Source: Streptomyces sp. 6-11-2 (GTDB lineage: Bacteria; Actinomycetota; Actinomycetes; Streptomycetales; Streptomycetaceae). Taken from it: a DNA stretch of 64,000 nucleotides. Made by a program: the position numbers and the translations under genes. Positions 20,035 through 55,000 of this stretch are shown here, piece by piece. The DNA lies in contig NZ_BJOR01000001.1 of the NCBI RefSeq assembly GCF_006540305.1, forward strand, positions 930,001 to 994,000, given 5' to 3'. Position 1 is the first letter of the stretch; each line of letters opens with the position of its first letter. The notes beneath the pieces were generated by a model. The model made no database searches and was not told where the DNA came from. It saw only the letters and a list, made by a program, of their open reading frames with translations.

Positions 20035-21233
20035 TGACCGCCGACGCCGAGACGACGACCTTCGCTCCGGGCTGCCCGGTCGCCTTCCCGCTGCGGCGGC
20101 CGGGACGTCCGTTCCCGCCGCCGGAGTACGCCGACTACCGGGCGGGCGAGGGCCTGGTGCGCTCCGAACTGCCCGCCAGCGGCCCGGTGTGGCTGGTGAC
20201 GCGGCACGAGGACGTGCGGGCCGTGCTGACGGACTCCCGGATCAGCGCGGACCCCTCCCGTCCCGGCTTCCCGAGGGCGCGGCGCACCGGCGGCGCCCCC
20301 TCGCAGTCGGAGGTCCCGGGCTGGTTCGTGGCGCTGGATCCCCCGGAGCACGACCGGTTCCGCAAGACGCTGATCCCGGAGTTCACCGTGCGCAAGGTGC
20401 GGGAGCTGCGTCCGGCGATCCAGCAGATCGTGGACGAGCGGATCGACGCGATGCTCGCCGCGGGCAACTCGGCCGATCTGATCGCGGACTTCGCGCTGTC
20501 CGTGCCGTCGCTGGTCATCTCCGACCTGCTCGGGGTGCCCAAGGCGGACCGGGACTTCTTCGAGGCGAAGACGAGGGTTCTGGTGACCCTCAGCTCCACC
20601 GACGAGGAACGCGACGCGGCCTCCAAGGCGCTGCTGCGTTATCTGAACCGGCTCATCCAGATCAAGGACCGCCGCCCCGGCGAGGACCTGATCAGCCGGC
20701 TGATCCAGGCCGGCACCATGTCCCGGCAGGAGCTGTCCGGGGTGTCGATGCTCCTGCTCATCGCGGGGCACGAGACCACGGCGAACAACATCGGCCTGGG
20801 CGTCGTCCAGTTGCTGACCAACCCGCAGTGGATCGGCGACGACCGCATCGTGGAGGAGATGCTGCGCTACTACTCGGTCGCCGACCTGGTGTCCTTCCGG
20901 GTGGCGGTGGAGGACGTGGAGATCGGCGGACAGCTGATCCGGGCCGGTGAGGGCATCGTGCCGCTGATCGCCGCGGCCAACCACGACGGTTCGGTCTTCG
21001 ACAAGCCCGAGGAGTTCAACCCGGAGCGTTCCGCGCGCTCGCACGTGGCGTTCGGCTACGGCGTCCACCAGTGCCTCGGGCAGAACCTGGTGCGGGTGGA
21101 GATGGAGATCGCCTACCGGACCCTGTTCGAGCGCATCCCGACCCTCGAACTGGCCGTGCCGGTAGAAGAGTTGTCCCTGAAGTACGACGGCTTGCTGTTC
21201 GGTCTGCACGAGCTGCCCGTCACCTGGAGCTGA
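20034..21233 (+). CDS. amphN: Cytochrome P450, C16-methyl oxidase of polyene macrolides (AmphN/NysN-like, CYP105H type)
   Basis: A 399-residue soluble bacterial class I P450. It has the I-helix AGHETT (A244-T249), the K-helix EEMLR and the heme loop FGYGVHQCLG with C347 as the thiolate ligand. In nystatin and amphotericin the orthologue oxidises the exocyclic C16 methyl (from the methylmalonyl unit of module 11) to a carboxyl in successive steps. The presence here of a methylmalonyl AT in module 11 gives it that substrate. The start ATG overlaps the amphDII stop (ATGA); the frame is open further upstream inside amphDII but coupling and conservation favour 20034. The adjacent small ferredoxin AmphM is its likely electron donor. 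A different hydroxylation position cannot be excluded from sequence alone. Confidence 0.92.
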   Translation: MTADAETTTFAPGCPVAFPLRRPGRPFPPPEYADYRAGEGLVRSELPASGPVWLVTRHEDVRAVLTDSRISADPSRPGFPRARRTGGAPSQSEVPGWFVALDPPEHDRFRKTLIPEFTVRKVRELRPAIQQIVDERIDAMLAAGNSADLIADFALSVPSLVISDLLGVPKADRDFFEAKTRVLVTLSSTDEERDAASKALLRYLNRLIQIKDRRPGEDLISRLIQAGTMSRQELSGVSMLLLIAGHETTANNIGLGVVQLLTNPQWIGDDRIVEEMLRYYSVADLVSFRVAVEDVEIGGQLIRAGEGIVPLIAAANHDGSVFDKPEEFNPERSARSHVAFGYGVHQCLGQNLVRVEMEIAYRTLFERIPTLELAVPVEELSLKYDGLLFGLHELPVTWS

Positions 21234-21238
21234 GCGAC

Positions 21239-21264
21239 GGGCCGGCCGCTGCGGCGGCCGGCCC
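21239..21264 (+). other. Hairpin between amphN and amphM
   Basis: Perfect 11-bp arms (GGGCCGGCCGC at 21239-21249, complement at 21254-21264) with a 4-nt loop begin 6 nt after the amphN stop. There is no U-tract. It probably stabilises or attenuates the message inside the operon rather than ending it, because amphM follows with its own strong GGAGG. Confidence 0.6.
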
Positions 21265-21288
21265 GGTGGAACGACCCTGGAGGAATTG

Positions 21289-21486
21289 ATGGTGCGCGTC
21301 AACGTGGACATCGATCGCTGCGTCGGTGCCGGACAGTGCGTGCTGACCGTGTCGGACGTGTTCGACCAGGACGACGACGGCCTGGTGACCGTCCTCGTAC
21401 AACCGTCGGACCCGGCCACGCTGGACGCGGTCCGGGAGGCGGCGGTGGTCTGCCCCTCGATGGCGATCACGGTCGTGGAGGACTAG
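21289..21486 (+). CDS. amphM: [3Fe-4S] ferredoxin, P450 redox partner (AmphM/NysM-like)
   Basis: A 65-residue acidic ferredoxin. Cysteines C11, C17 and C55 (CVGAGQC and CP) give the C-x5-C...CP pattern of three-cysteine Streptomyces ferredoxins, in which the usual second ligand of a 4Fe cluster is missing; a [3Fe-4S] cluster is expected. It should pass electrons from a housekeeping ferredoxin reductase to AmphN and possibly to AmphL. The start is the ATG at 21289, with GGAGG at 21279-21283; a TTG three bases upstream is less likely. It is the last gene of the plus-strand operon and ends 27 nt before a strong hairpin. Confidence 0.94.
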   Translation: MVRVNVDIDRCVGAGQCVLTVSDVFDQDDDGLVTVLVQPSDPATLDAVREAAVVCPSMAITVVED

Positions 21487-21513
21487 AGCCCCGCGTACGG
21501 AAGAGAAGGAAAA

Positions 21514-21553
21514 GGCGGCGGCCCCCACTCGTCGGGCAGTGGGGGCCGCCGCC
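21514..21553. terminator. Strong hairpin terminator between convergent amphM and amphL
   Basis: Perfect 16-bp arms (GGCGGCGGCCCCCACT at 21514-21529, complement at 21538-21553) enclose an 8-nt loop. Read leftward from amphL, the stem is followed by CCTTTTCCTTCTCTTCC, a pyrimidine- and U-rich tail as in intrinsic terminators. Read rightward from amphM there is no U-tract, so termination may be weaker in that direction. The 89-nt gap holds nothing else. Confidence 0.88.
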
Positions 21554-21575
21554 GGTCTCGGGGAGGGCGGGGGAG

Positions 21576-22766
21576 TCACCAGGTGACGGGGAGTTCGGTG
21601 AGGCCGCCGTTGAGCTGGCCGGACGTCACCTGGAGCTCCTCCACGGGGCGGGCCAGCTTCAGACCGGGCAGCCGGGTGAACAGCTGCGTGTAGGCGGTCT
21701 TCAGCATCATCCGGGCCAACGGGGCTCCGATGCAGTGCCACATGCCGTGCCCGAACGTCAGGTGCTCGTTGGGCGAGCGGCGGATGTCGAAGAGGTCCGC
21801 GTCGTCGAAGACCGCCTCGTCGAAGTTGACCAGCGTGAAGTCGAGCAGCACCAGGTCGCCGGTGCGGATGGTGACGTCGGCGATCTCTATGTCGTCGGTG
21901 GCGTAGCGGGGCAGCGCGGCGCCCGAGCCGCCGGCCTTCGCGGCCCGCAGGATCTCCTCGACGCTGCTCCTCATCAGCTTCTCGTCGGCGAGTGCCTCCC
22001 GCAGCTGGTCCGGGTACTGCGTGAACAGCACGACGCCCAGGTCGACATGGGTGGCGACGCTGTCGAGGCCGGCGAAGAGCAGGCTCGCGGCGATGGGGCC
22101 GATGCGCTCGTCCTCCGGGACCGTCTCGCACAGCCGGGAGATCACGTCGTCGCCGGGTTCGGCCCGCTTGCGGCCGGCCAGGTCGGTCAGCAGCCCGAAC
22201 AGCTTCGCCTGGCTCTTGGCAACGCTCTCCGCGTCGTTCAGCGTGGCCATCTCGCCCAGCACCGCGAGGAGTTGGCCCTGCTCCTGCAGCGGGATGCCGA
22301 TCAGGGCGCACAGCACGGTCAGCGAGTACGGCAGCGAGAAGGTGCCCCGCAGGTCGGCGGGGCGCTCCTGGGCGGCGAAGCCGTTCAGGATCTGCTCCGC
22401 GATCCCCTCCACCATGGGCATCATGTTGAGCACCCGGCGGGCGGAGAACTGCGGGGTGAGCAGGGTGCGCAGCTCCGCGTGCGCGGCGCGGGCCGCCTCG
22501 ACGTCGTCCATGATGAGCAGGTCCATCAAGGGGCTCTTGACGTAGCGGGGCGCGTTGGCCGGGTCGGCGTGCGCGCGGGCCAGGCGCTCGTCGTGCAGCA
22601 GCTGCTTCAGCTCGGCGTGCCGGGTCACCAGCCAGCCCTCGTCGCCGGCCGGGGTGGTGATCTTGGTGACGGGAGCGCGCATCTGGAGCTCGCGCAGCAG
22701 CGGGCTGAGGCGGAGCACCGAGGGAGCGGCGTCCTCGAGAGAGGGCGGCGGGGTGGGGTTGAGCAT
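21576..22766 (-). CDS. amphL: Cytochrome P450, polyol-arm hydroxylase (AmphL/NysL-like, CYP161A type)
   Basis: A 396-residue class I P450 with heme loop [10 protein letters not shown] (C345 ligand), K-helix EEILR and an I-helix AGLDS at 232-236 in place of the common AGxxT. In the family, NysL hydroxylates C10 of nystatin and AmphL C8 of amphotericin late in the pathway, after glycosylation. With the ER in module 16 of this synthase (C7 methylene) and a hydroxyl expected at C9, C8 is the likelier site here. AAGGAG lies 10 nt before the ATG at 22766. It is 219 nt downstream of amphK, with a long hairpin between, and convergent with amphM. Electrons probably come from AmphM. Confidence 0.92.
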   Translation of the reverse strand: MLNPTPPPSLEDAAPSVLRLSPLLRELQMRAPVTKITTPAGDEGWLVTRHAELKQLLHDERLARAHADPANAPRYVKSPLMDLLIMDDVEAARAAHAELRTLLTPQFSARRVLNMMPMVEGIAEQILNGFAAQERPADLRGTFSLPYSLTVLCALIGIPLQEQGQLLAVLGEMATLNDAESVAKSQAKLFGLLTDLAGRKRAEPGDDVISRLCETVPEDERIGPIAASLLFAGLDSVATHVDLGVVLFTQYPDQLREALADEKLMRSSVEEILRAAKAGGSGAALPRYATDDIEIADVTIRTGDLVLLDFTLVNFDEAVFDDADLFDIRRSPNEHLTFGHGMWHCIGAPLARMMLKTAYTQLFTRLPGLKLARPVEELQVTSGQLNGGLTELPVTW

Positions 22767-22985
22767 GGGACTGCTACTCCTTGGGGCAGTGGTGGTGTGC
22801 GCGGATCCCCGGCTGGGGTCTTTCGTTTGGATCAGGCCGGATCAGCGAGCCCGGCATGATCCACACGAGAGGCCCTGGGGGCCGCTGTCGCATCCGGGGC
22901 GACGCCGTGGGAGAGCGCGGCGCCCCGGATGCGGTGGGGGACAGGGTGGACCCGGCCGGGGTGGCGTGCACCGACCGGACCCGGC
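22767..22985. other. Intergenic region between amphK and amphL
   Basis: This 219-nt gap separates two same-direction genes, much longer than the 17-52 nt gaps between the PKS genes. It contains the amphL ribosome site at 22777-22782 and the 13-bp inverted repeat at 22889-22933. I see no small ORF with a convincing start and no clear operator. A separate amphL promoter is possible. Confidence 0.6.
22889..22933 (-). terminator. Hairpin downstream of amphK, possible terminator or processing element
   Basis: CGCATCCGGGGCG (22889-22901) and its exact complement (22921-22933) are separated by 19 nt. The 13-bp GC-rich stem starts 53 nt after the amphK stop codon on the minus strand. No U-tract follows. 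Actinomycete terminators often lack one, so it may end or attenuate the amphI-J-K message before amphL. Confidence 0.55.
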
Positions 22986-29093
<6,108 letters not shown>

Positions 29094-29145
29094 CGTCCGT
29101 GAACCTTCCTCAAAATGTTTCGCGCGTAGTCGGGGTGGGCCCAGG

Positions 29146-46032
<16,887 letters not shown>

Positions 46033-46052
46033 CTCTGCTCCATCACTTCGCG

Positions 46053-49000
46053 CTACAGGTCGGACTGGCCGCCGAGCGCGGCCCGCACCAGGTCTGCCAC
46101 TGTCATCGAGTCGACGGACTCGCCGTCTTCGTCGTCGCCGGCTCCGCCACCGCGTCCGGCGAGCTGGAGCAGGGGCTCCAGGACACCGATCTCACGCAGC
46201 TGGTCGAGCGGGACGGAGGCCAGTACGGCCCTGATCTCGGTCTCCTCGTCGGACACGGCCGGCTCGTCGGGGACGAGCCGGGCGAGGACGAACTCGCCCA
46301 GCGCCAGCGGCGTCGGGTGGTCGAAGACCAGCGTCGCGGGCAGGCTCAGGCCGGTCGCGGCGCCGAGCTGGTTGCGCAGCTCGACGGCGCCGAGTGAGTC
46401 CACCCCGAGGTCCCGGAAGGACCGTTCGGCGCCGACGGCGCCGGTGTCCGGGTAGCCGAGGACCTGCGCGGCACGGGTGCGCACCAGGTCCACGACGGTG
46501 TCGAGGCGGCGGGCCGGCGGCATGCCCGCCAGCCGGTCGGCGAGGGTGCCCTCCGGGGACTCGGGTGCCGCGGCGGCGACGGTCTCCCGGTAGCCGGGGA
46601 ACTCCCGCAGCAGGGCGCTCGGCCGGGTGCCGCCGAAGGCGGAGGCGAACCGGTCGAGGGCGACCTCGGCGACCACCGCGGTCGGCTCCTTGCCGGTGAC
46701 CAGCCGCAGCAGCGACTCCACGGCGAGGTCCGGGTCCATGGCGACGACACCGGCCCGGCGGGCCGCGTCGTCCGCGCCGTGGCCGCCGGCCATGCCGCCG
46801 CCGCCCCAGGCGCCCCAGGACACGGAGGTCGCGGGCAGGTTCCGCACCCGGCGGGCCTCGGCGAGGGCGTCCAGGACCGCGTTGGCGGCCGCGTAGTTGG
46901 CCTGGCCGGGGTTGCCGACCGCGGAGGAGGCGGACGAGAACAGGACGAACGCGGCCAGGTCGAGGTCGCGGGTCAGCTCGTCGAGGAGCAGCGCCGAGGT
47001 CACCTTCGCGCGGAACACCTGCTGGTACCGCTCCGGGGTGAGCCGGTCGATGACGCCGTCGTCGAGCACGCCCGCCGCGTGGATCACCGCGGTCAGCGGC
47101 CGGTCGGCCGGGATCGCGTCGAGCACCGCGGCCAGTCGGTCCCGGTCGGAGGCGTCGCAGGCGGCGAGGGTGACGCCGGTGCCGAGCGCTTCGAGTTCGT
47201 CGCGCAGGGCGGTGGCGCCGGGCGCCTCGGGACCGCGGCGGCCGAGCAGCACCAGGTGCCGCACGCCGTCCTTGGCCAGGCGGCGGGCCACATGGGCGCC
47301 GAGGGCGCCGGTGCCGCCGGTGATCAGCACGGTGCCGGTCGGGTCCCAGGCGCCGCTCTGCCCGCGGTCCGGGGCCGGCACGAGGCGGCGGGCGAGGACG
47401 GCGGAGCCACGCACGGCGACCTGGTCCTCCCCGTCGAGTCCGGCGAGGACGGCGGCGAGTCCGGCGGCGGCCCGCTCGTCGGCGCGCTCCGGCAGGTCCA
47501 CCAGGCCGCCCCAGCGGTGCGGGTACTCCAGGGCGGCCACCCGGCCCAGGCCCCACACGGCGGCCTGGAGCGGCCGGCGCGGGCGGTCGGTGCGGTTGGC
47601 GGACACGGCGCTGCGGGTGACGCACCACAGCGGGGCCTCGATCCCGGCGTCGCCGAGGGCCTGGAGCAGCGTGCCGGTGAACGCGACGCCCTCCGGCACG
47701 TCGCCGTGCACGGTCTCGCGCAGGGCGAGCAGGGAGACGACGCCGGCGAAGCCGGTGCCCTCCCCGGCGGCCTCGCGCAGGGTGGCGGTCATGGCCTCCC
47801 GGTCGGCGCCGCCGACCTCGGCGCGCACCACCCGGGTGCCCAGGGCGTCCAGAGCGGTCGTCACCCACGGGTCCTCGCCGAGGCCCTCGGGGACGACGGC
47901 CAGCCAGGTGCCGGTGAGCGGCTTGCGGTGGGCCATCGCCGCGCCGGTCAGACGCTTCCAGACGATGCGGTGGCGCCAGCTGTCGAGCCGCGTCTCCTCG
48001 GAATTGCGGCGGCGCCAGTCGAGCAGCGCCGGCAGCACCTTGGACAGGGCGTCGCCCTCGACGTCGAGGACGGACTCGAGCGAGCCGAAGTCCTCCTGCG
48101 CGACGGCGTCCCAGAAGGCGGTGTCGGTGCCGTCGGCCTCCCCGGCGGACACGCCGGCCTGCGCGGTGGCGGGCAGGGCGTCCGGCCAGAACCGGCCGCG
48201 CTGGAAGGCGTAGGTCGGCAGGTCGAGCCAGGAGCCGGGGGCGGCGTCGAAGAAGGCGTCCCAGCGGGGTCCGGCGGCGTGTACGTGCAGCCGGCCGAGG
48301 GCGGCGACCAGGGTTGCCGCCTCGTCGCGGCCGCGGCGCTGCGCGGGGATGCCGACGGCGTCCGGAGCGCTCTGCTCGGCGAGCGCGGACAGCACCGCGT
48401 CGGGGCCGAGTTCGAGGAAGACCCGGACGCCCCGGCCGGCCAGCGCGGTGACGCCGTCGGCGAACCGGACGGTGCCGCGCACATGACGGACCCAGTAGTC
48501 GGCGCCGCACAGTTCCCCGGCGCCCGCCACGTCGCCGGTCAGGTTCGACACGACGGCGATGCGGGGCGCCTCGTAGCGCAGGCTCTCGGCGACCTTGCGG
48601 AACTCGGCGAGCATCGGGTCCATCAGCGCCGAGTGGAAGGCGTGGCTGACCTTGAGGCGGGTGGTGCGGCGGCCCCGCTCGGCGAGGACGGCGGCCACGG
48701 CGAGCACCGCGTCCTCTTCACCGGCGAGCACGACGGAGGTGGGGCCGTTGACCGCGGCGATCGACACCGCGTCGGTGAGGTGGGCGGCGACCTCCTTCTC
48801 GGTGGCCTCGACCGCGACCATGGCGCCGCCGCGCGGCAGTTCCTGCATCAGTCGGGCCCGTGCGGCGACCAGCCGGCAGGCGTCGTCCAGGGAGAGGACG
48901 CCCGCGACGTGGGCGGCGGCGATCTCGCCGACGGAGTGGCCGGCGACGAAGTCCGGCGTCACACCCCAGGACTCCACCAGGCGGTACAGGGCGACCTCGA

Positions 49001-52000
49001 AGGCGAACAGCGCGGGCTGGGTGTGCCCCGTCTCGCCCAGGGACTCCTGGTCGCCGTGCCAGACGATGTCCCGCAGCGAGGCACCGAGGTGGCCGTCGAG
49101 GCGGGCGAGGACCGCGTCGAACGCCTCGGCGAACGCCGGGAACCGCTCGTACAGGTCCCGGCCCATGCCGAGTTGCTGGGAGCCCTGGCCGGAGAAGAGC
49201 ACGGCGTGCTTGCCGGTGCGCTCCACGTGGTGCTCGACGACGTGCGCGGCGGTGGTGCCCTCCGCGACGGCGGTGAGTCCGGCGAGCAGCGCGTCCCGGT
49301 CGGCGGCGGTCACCGCGGCCCGGTGTTCGAAGACGGCGCGGGTGGTGGCCAGGGTGCGGGCCAGGTCGGTGACCGTCTCCTCGGGGTGGCCTGCCACATG
49401 GGCCAGGAGCCTGCGGGCCTGGGCGCGCAGCGCGTTCTGCGAGCGGCCGGACAGCAGGACGGGGACGGGCGAGCCGTCCGCGGCGGGCCGCGCGGGCTGC
49501 GCGCGCTCCTCGATGGGGGCCGGCTGCTCCAGGATCAGGTGGGCGTTGGTGCCGCTGGCCCCGAAGGAGGAGACGGCGGCCCGGCGCACCCGCTCGGACT
49601 CGGGCCAGGCAGTGAGCTCGGTGAGCAGGCGCGCGTTGCCCGCGGTCCAGTCGACGTGCGAGGAGGGGTTCTCGGTGTACGGCGAGCGCGGCAGCAGACC
49701 GTGCCGCATGGCGAGCACCATCTTGATGACGCCGCCGACACCGGACGCGGCCTGCGTGTGGCCGATGTTGGCCTTCAGGGAGCCGACCAGCACGGGCCGC
49801 TCGCGGTCCTGTCCGTAGGTGGCGAGCAGGGCCTGCGCCTCGATCGGGTCGCCCAGCCTGGTGCCGGTGCCGTGCGCCTCGACGGCGTCGACGTCGGCGG
49901 CCTCGAGGCGGGCGTTGGCGAGGGCCTGGCGGATGACGCGCTGCTGGGCGGGGCCACTGGGCGCGGTCAGGCCGTTGGAGGCGCCGTCCTGGTTGATGGC
50001 GGAGCCGCGCAGCACGGCGAGCACCCGGTGGCCGTTGCGGCGGGCGTCGGAGAGGCGCTCGACGACGAGCATGCCGACACCCTCCGACCAGCCAGTGCCG
50101 TTCGCGTCCTCGGAGAAGGCGCGGCAGCGGCCGTCGGGCGACAGCGCGCCCTGGGCGCTGAACTCCACGAAGCCGACCGGGGTGGCCATCACGGTGACAC
50201 CGCCGGCCAGGGCGATGGAGCACTCGCCCGAGCGCACGGCCTGGGCGGCCAGGTGCAGGGCGACCAGGGAGGACGAGCAGGCGGTGTCGACGGACACCGT
50301 GGGGCCCTGGATGCCGAAGGTGTAGGCGAGGCGGCCGGACAGGAGGCTGGCGGACTGGGCGGTCTGCCACTGGCCGTACTCGGCGGGCGGCCGGTAGTCG
50401 CCGGAGCCGCCGCCGACGAAGACGCCGGTGGTGCCGCTGCCCCGCAGGGTCGCCGGGTCGATGCCGGCCCGCTCCAGGGCCTCCCAGGACGCCTCGAGCA
50501 GGATCCGCTGCTGCGGGTCCATCACCATGGCCTCGCGCGGCGAGATGCCGAACAGGCCGGGGTCGAAGTCGGTGGCGTCGTAGAGGAATCCGCCCTGGTC
50601 GGTGGCGCTGCGGCCGGGGCCGTCGCCGGCGAGGGCGTCGAGGTCCCAGCCGCGGTCGGCCGGGAAGTCGCCGACGGCGTCGACCTCGTCGACGAGGAGC
50701 TGCCACAGGTCCTCGGGCGAGTTGACGCCGCCGGGGTAGCGGCAGGCCATGCCGACGATGACGACCGGGTCGTCGCCGGTGGCGACGGGCGCGGCCACCG
50801 GGGCGGCCGCGCCCGTGGCGCCGCCGAGCAGTTCGGTGCGCAGGTGCGCGGCGAGCGCCGTCGGGTTGGGGTGGTCGAAGACCAGGGTCGCGGGCAGGGT
50901 GACGCCGGTGGCCGCGGTGAGCTGGTTGCGCAGGTCGACGGCGGTCAGCGAGTCGAAGCCGAGGTCCCGGAAGGGCAGGTCGGGTTCGACGAGCGCGGTG
51001 TCCGCGTGGCCGAGGACCAGGGCGGCCTTCTCACCGACGAGGGCGAGCAGGATGTCGTCCCGGTCGGCGGCGGGCTGCTCCAGGAGCCACTGGCCGTAGC
51101 CGCCGGAGGCGGTGGCCCCCTCGGCGCGGGCGCGGGCCGCGCCGGCGAGGGCGGTCCTGGCCTCGGGCAGGGCGTCGAACAGCGCGGTGGGCCGGGCCTC
51201 GTGGTGCGCCGGGGCGAAGGTCTCCCAGCGGACGTCGGCGACGGTGACCGCGGCGGAGCCGTCGGCGACGGCACCGGCCAGCGCGGTCAGGGCGGCGTCG
51301 GCGTCCATCACCGGCAGGCCGTTCATCCGCAGATGAGCGGTGGTCGACGGGTCGGCCAGCTCGGCCCAGGCGCCCCAGGAGACGGCCAGCGCGGGCGTCC
51401 CGTCGGCGCGCAGGGCGCGGGCGAGGGCGTCGACGTAGGCGCCGCACGCGGCCTCGTCGGCCCGGCCGCGCACGCCCCAGACCCCGGCGATGGAGCCGAA
51501 GAGCACGAACGCGTCCAGGGAACGTCCTGCGACGGCCTCGGCGAGGGTGTCCACCGGGCCGAGGGCGGCGGACGGACCGTCCGCCGGGGCGTCGTCGGCG
51601 TACACGACGGCGGTGAGGTCGGTCAGACCGTCCAGGAGGGCGGTGGCCGCGTCCCGGTCGCCTCTGTCGTACGGCGTGACGGTGATCTCGGCGCCCAGTC
51701 GGGCGAGTTCGGCCCGCAGCTCCTCGGTGTCGGTGGCGCCGTCGGCGGGCGAGGTGGTCAGCACCAGGCGGGTGGCGCCCTCGCGGGCGAGCCAGCGGGC
51801 GGCGCGGGCGCCCATGGTGCGGGTGCCGCCGACGACGAGGACGGTGCCGTGCGGGCGCCATCCGGTGTCGCCGGGGGCGACGGCGGTGCGCACGAGGCGG
51901 CGGCCGAGGAGACCGGCGGCGCGGACGGCGATCTGGTCCTCGGTGCCGGGCTCGGCCAGGTGGGCGGCGAGGAGGCCCGCGGTGGCGGCGTCGGCGTCGG

Positions 52001-55000
52001 GCGCGAGGTCGGCGAGGCCGCCGAAGCGCTCGGGGTGCTCCAGCGCGGCGACCCGGCCCATGCCCCACAGGGCGGCCTGGCCGACGGCGGCGGGTGCCTC
52101 CCCGGCGACGGAGACGGCGCCGCGGGTGACGCACCACAGCGGGGCGTCGACGCCGGCGGTCCGCAGGGCCTCCAGGACCGCGGCCGGTGTGGCGTCGGGC
52201 GCCGGCAGGGTGCCGGTGCCCGCGGCCAGCAGCGAGACCACCAGGGTCCAGCCGGCCGGGTCGAGGTCCGCGAGTTCGCGGGCCAGCGAGCCGGGGGCCC
52301 CGTCGACGACGAGCGGGTCGGCGCCCAGTGCGGCGACGAGGGTCTCCGCCCAGTCGGCACCGGCGTGTTCGGCGGGCACGAGGGCCAGGACGCGGCCGGC
52401 GGGTGCGGCGTGCGCCGGGGTGCCGAGCGCGGTCCAGCTGTCGTGGTAGCGCCAGTCACGGGCGGTGGAGCGGGCGTCGGTGCGGCGGCGCCAGGCCGAC
52501 AGCGCGGGCACCATCGTGGTGACGGTGTCGCCGTCCAGGCCCAGGGAGGCCGTGAGGCTCTCCAGGTCCTCCCGCTCGACGGCGGCCCAGAAGGCGGCGT
52601 CGACGGGGTCGGGCGTGCCGGTGGCGCCGGGCGCGGCGGGCTCGGGCCAGTAGCGCTCGCGCTGGAAGGCGTACGTCGGCAGTTCGACGCGGTGTCCGCC
52701 GGTGCCGGCGAACCAGGCGGTCCAGTCGGGTCCGTTGCCCTGGGTGTGCAGGGTGGCCAGGCCCTCCAGGAGGGTGGTCTCCTCGGCGCGGTCCCGGCGC
52801 TGGAGCGGGACGACGGTGGCGGGTGCCTCGTCGGCGGACGCGTCCAGGGTCTGCTGGGCGGCGGCGGTGAGCTGCCCGTCCGGGCCGATCTCGACGAAGG
52901 CGGTGACGCCGGCCTCGTGCAGGGCCCGCACGCCGTCGGCGAACCGGACGGTCTCGCGGACGTGCCGCACCCAGTAGCCGGGGGTGAGGAGTTCGGCTCC
53001 GGCGGGGGCGCCGGTCACGGTGGAGACCAGCGGGATGCGGGGCTCGTGGTAGGTGAGGGATTCCGCGACCCGGGCGAAGGCGGTGAGCATCGGGTCCATG
53101 AGCGGCGAGTGGAAGGCGTGGCTGACCCGCAGCCGGGTGGTCTTGCGGTCCTGCGCCTCGAAGTGCCCGGCGATCACGGCGACTTCGTCCTCGTCACCGG
53201 CGACCACCACCGACGACGGCCCGTTGACCGCGGCGATCGAGACCCTCTCCGTGAGGTGCGGGACGACCTCCTCCTCGGTGGCGCGCACCGCGAGCATCGC
53301 ACCGCCCCGCGGCAGCGCCTGCATCAGGGAGGCACGGGCGGCGACCAGCGTGCACGCGTCCTCCAGCGAGAACACCCCGGCGACATGCGCCGCGGCGATC
53401 TCTCCGATGGAGTGACCGGCGACGTGGTCGGGAGTCAGGCCCCACGACTCCAGGAGGCGGTGAAGGGCGACCTCGACGGCGAACAGCGCGGGCTGGGTCC
53501 AGCCGGTCCGGTCCAGCAGTTCGGCGTCGGGCGTGCCCGGCGCGGCGAACAGGACCTGGCGCAGCGGGAAGTCCAGCACGGTGTCGAACTGCGCGAGGAC
53601 CGTGTCCAGAGCGTCGGCGAACGCCGGGTGCCGCTCGTACAGTTCGCGGCCCATCAGGGCGCGCTGGGCGCCCTGGCCGGAGAACAGGAAGGCGGTACGG
53701 CCGGGCGTGCGGGACGCGACCGCGCGGGCCGTCTCGCGCACCCCGTCGGGGCCCGAGAGCAGCACGGCGCGGTGCGGGAAGAGGGTGCGGTCGGTGGCCA
53801 GGGAGCGGCCGACGTCCAGCGGGGAGAGCTCCGGGTGGGCGGCGGCGTACGCGGTGAGCCGGTCGACCTGGTCCTGGAGTGCCTCGCGGCTGCGGCCGGA
53901 GACGATCCACGGGACGGTGGTGATGTCGGCGGCAGGGGTGGGCTCGTCGGTGGGGGCGGGGGCGGGCTCGTCGGTGGGAGCCTGCTCCACGATGACGTGC
54001 GCGTTGGTGCCGCTGACGCCGAAGGCGGAGACGCCGGCGCGCCTCGGCCGTCCCGTCCCGGGCCAGTCGCGTTCCTCGGTGAGCAGCGACACGGCGCCGC
54101 TGCTCCAGTCGACGTGGCTGGTGGGGCTGGTGACGTGCAGGGTGCGCGGCAGGGTGCCGTGCTGGATCGCCAACAGCATCTTGATGACGCCGGCGACGCC
54201 CGCGGCGGCCTGGGTGTGGCCGATGTTCGACTTGACGGTGCCCAGGAGCAGCGGCTGGTCGGCGTCGCGGTCCCGGCCGTAGGTGTTCAGCAGGGCCTGC
54301 GCCTCGATCGGGTCGCCGAGGGTGGTGCCGGTGCCGTGCGCCTCGACCGCGTCGATGTCGGACGGCGCGAGGCGGGCGTCGGCCAGCGCCTGGCGGATGA
54401 CGCGCTGCTGGGACGGGCCGTTCGGGGCGGTCAGGCCGTTGGAGGCGCCGTCCTGGTTGACGGCGGTGCCGCGGATGATGCCGCGGACCTCGTGGCCGTT
54501 GCGGATCGCGTCGGAAAGCCGTTCCAGGACCAGGATCCCGACGCCCTCGGACCAGGCGGTGCCGTCGGCGTCGTCGGAGAACGGCTTGCAGTGGCCGTCG
54601 GGGGCCAGGCCGCCCTGGGTGCTGAACTCGATGAAGGAGTCGGGGGTCGACATCACCGAGACGCCGCCCGCGACGACGAGGTCGCACTCGCCGGCGCTCA
54701 GCGCGCGGCCCGCCCAGTGCAGGGCGACCAGCGAGGAGGAGCAGGCGGTGTCGACGGTGACCGCGGGGCCCTCCAGTCCGAGGGCGTAGGAGAGGCGGCC
54801 GGACATCACGCTGGCGGTGTTGCCGGTGGCGACATAGCCGGAGACGTCCGATGCCGAGCGGCGCAGCAGGTTCGGGTAGTCCTGGCCGTTGGTGCCGACG
54901 AAGACGCCGGTGGTGGAGCCGCGCAGCGCGGCCGGGTCGATGCCGGCCCGTTCCAGGGCCTCCCAGGTGGTTTCGAGCAGCAGCCGCTGCTGCGGGTCCA

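Noticed and set aside
22801..22836. Possible PAS-LuxR operator upstream of amphL (CTGGGGTCTTTCG region)
   Set aside because: Only about 10 of 16 consensus positions match and the core GGGAWWTCCC is broken.
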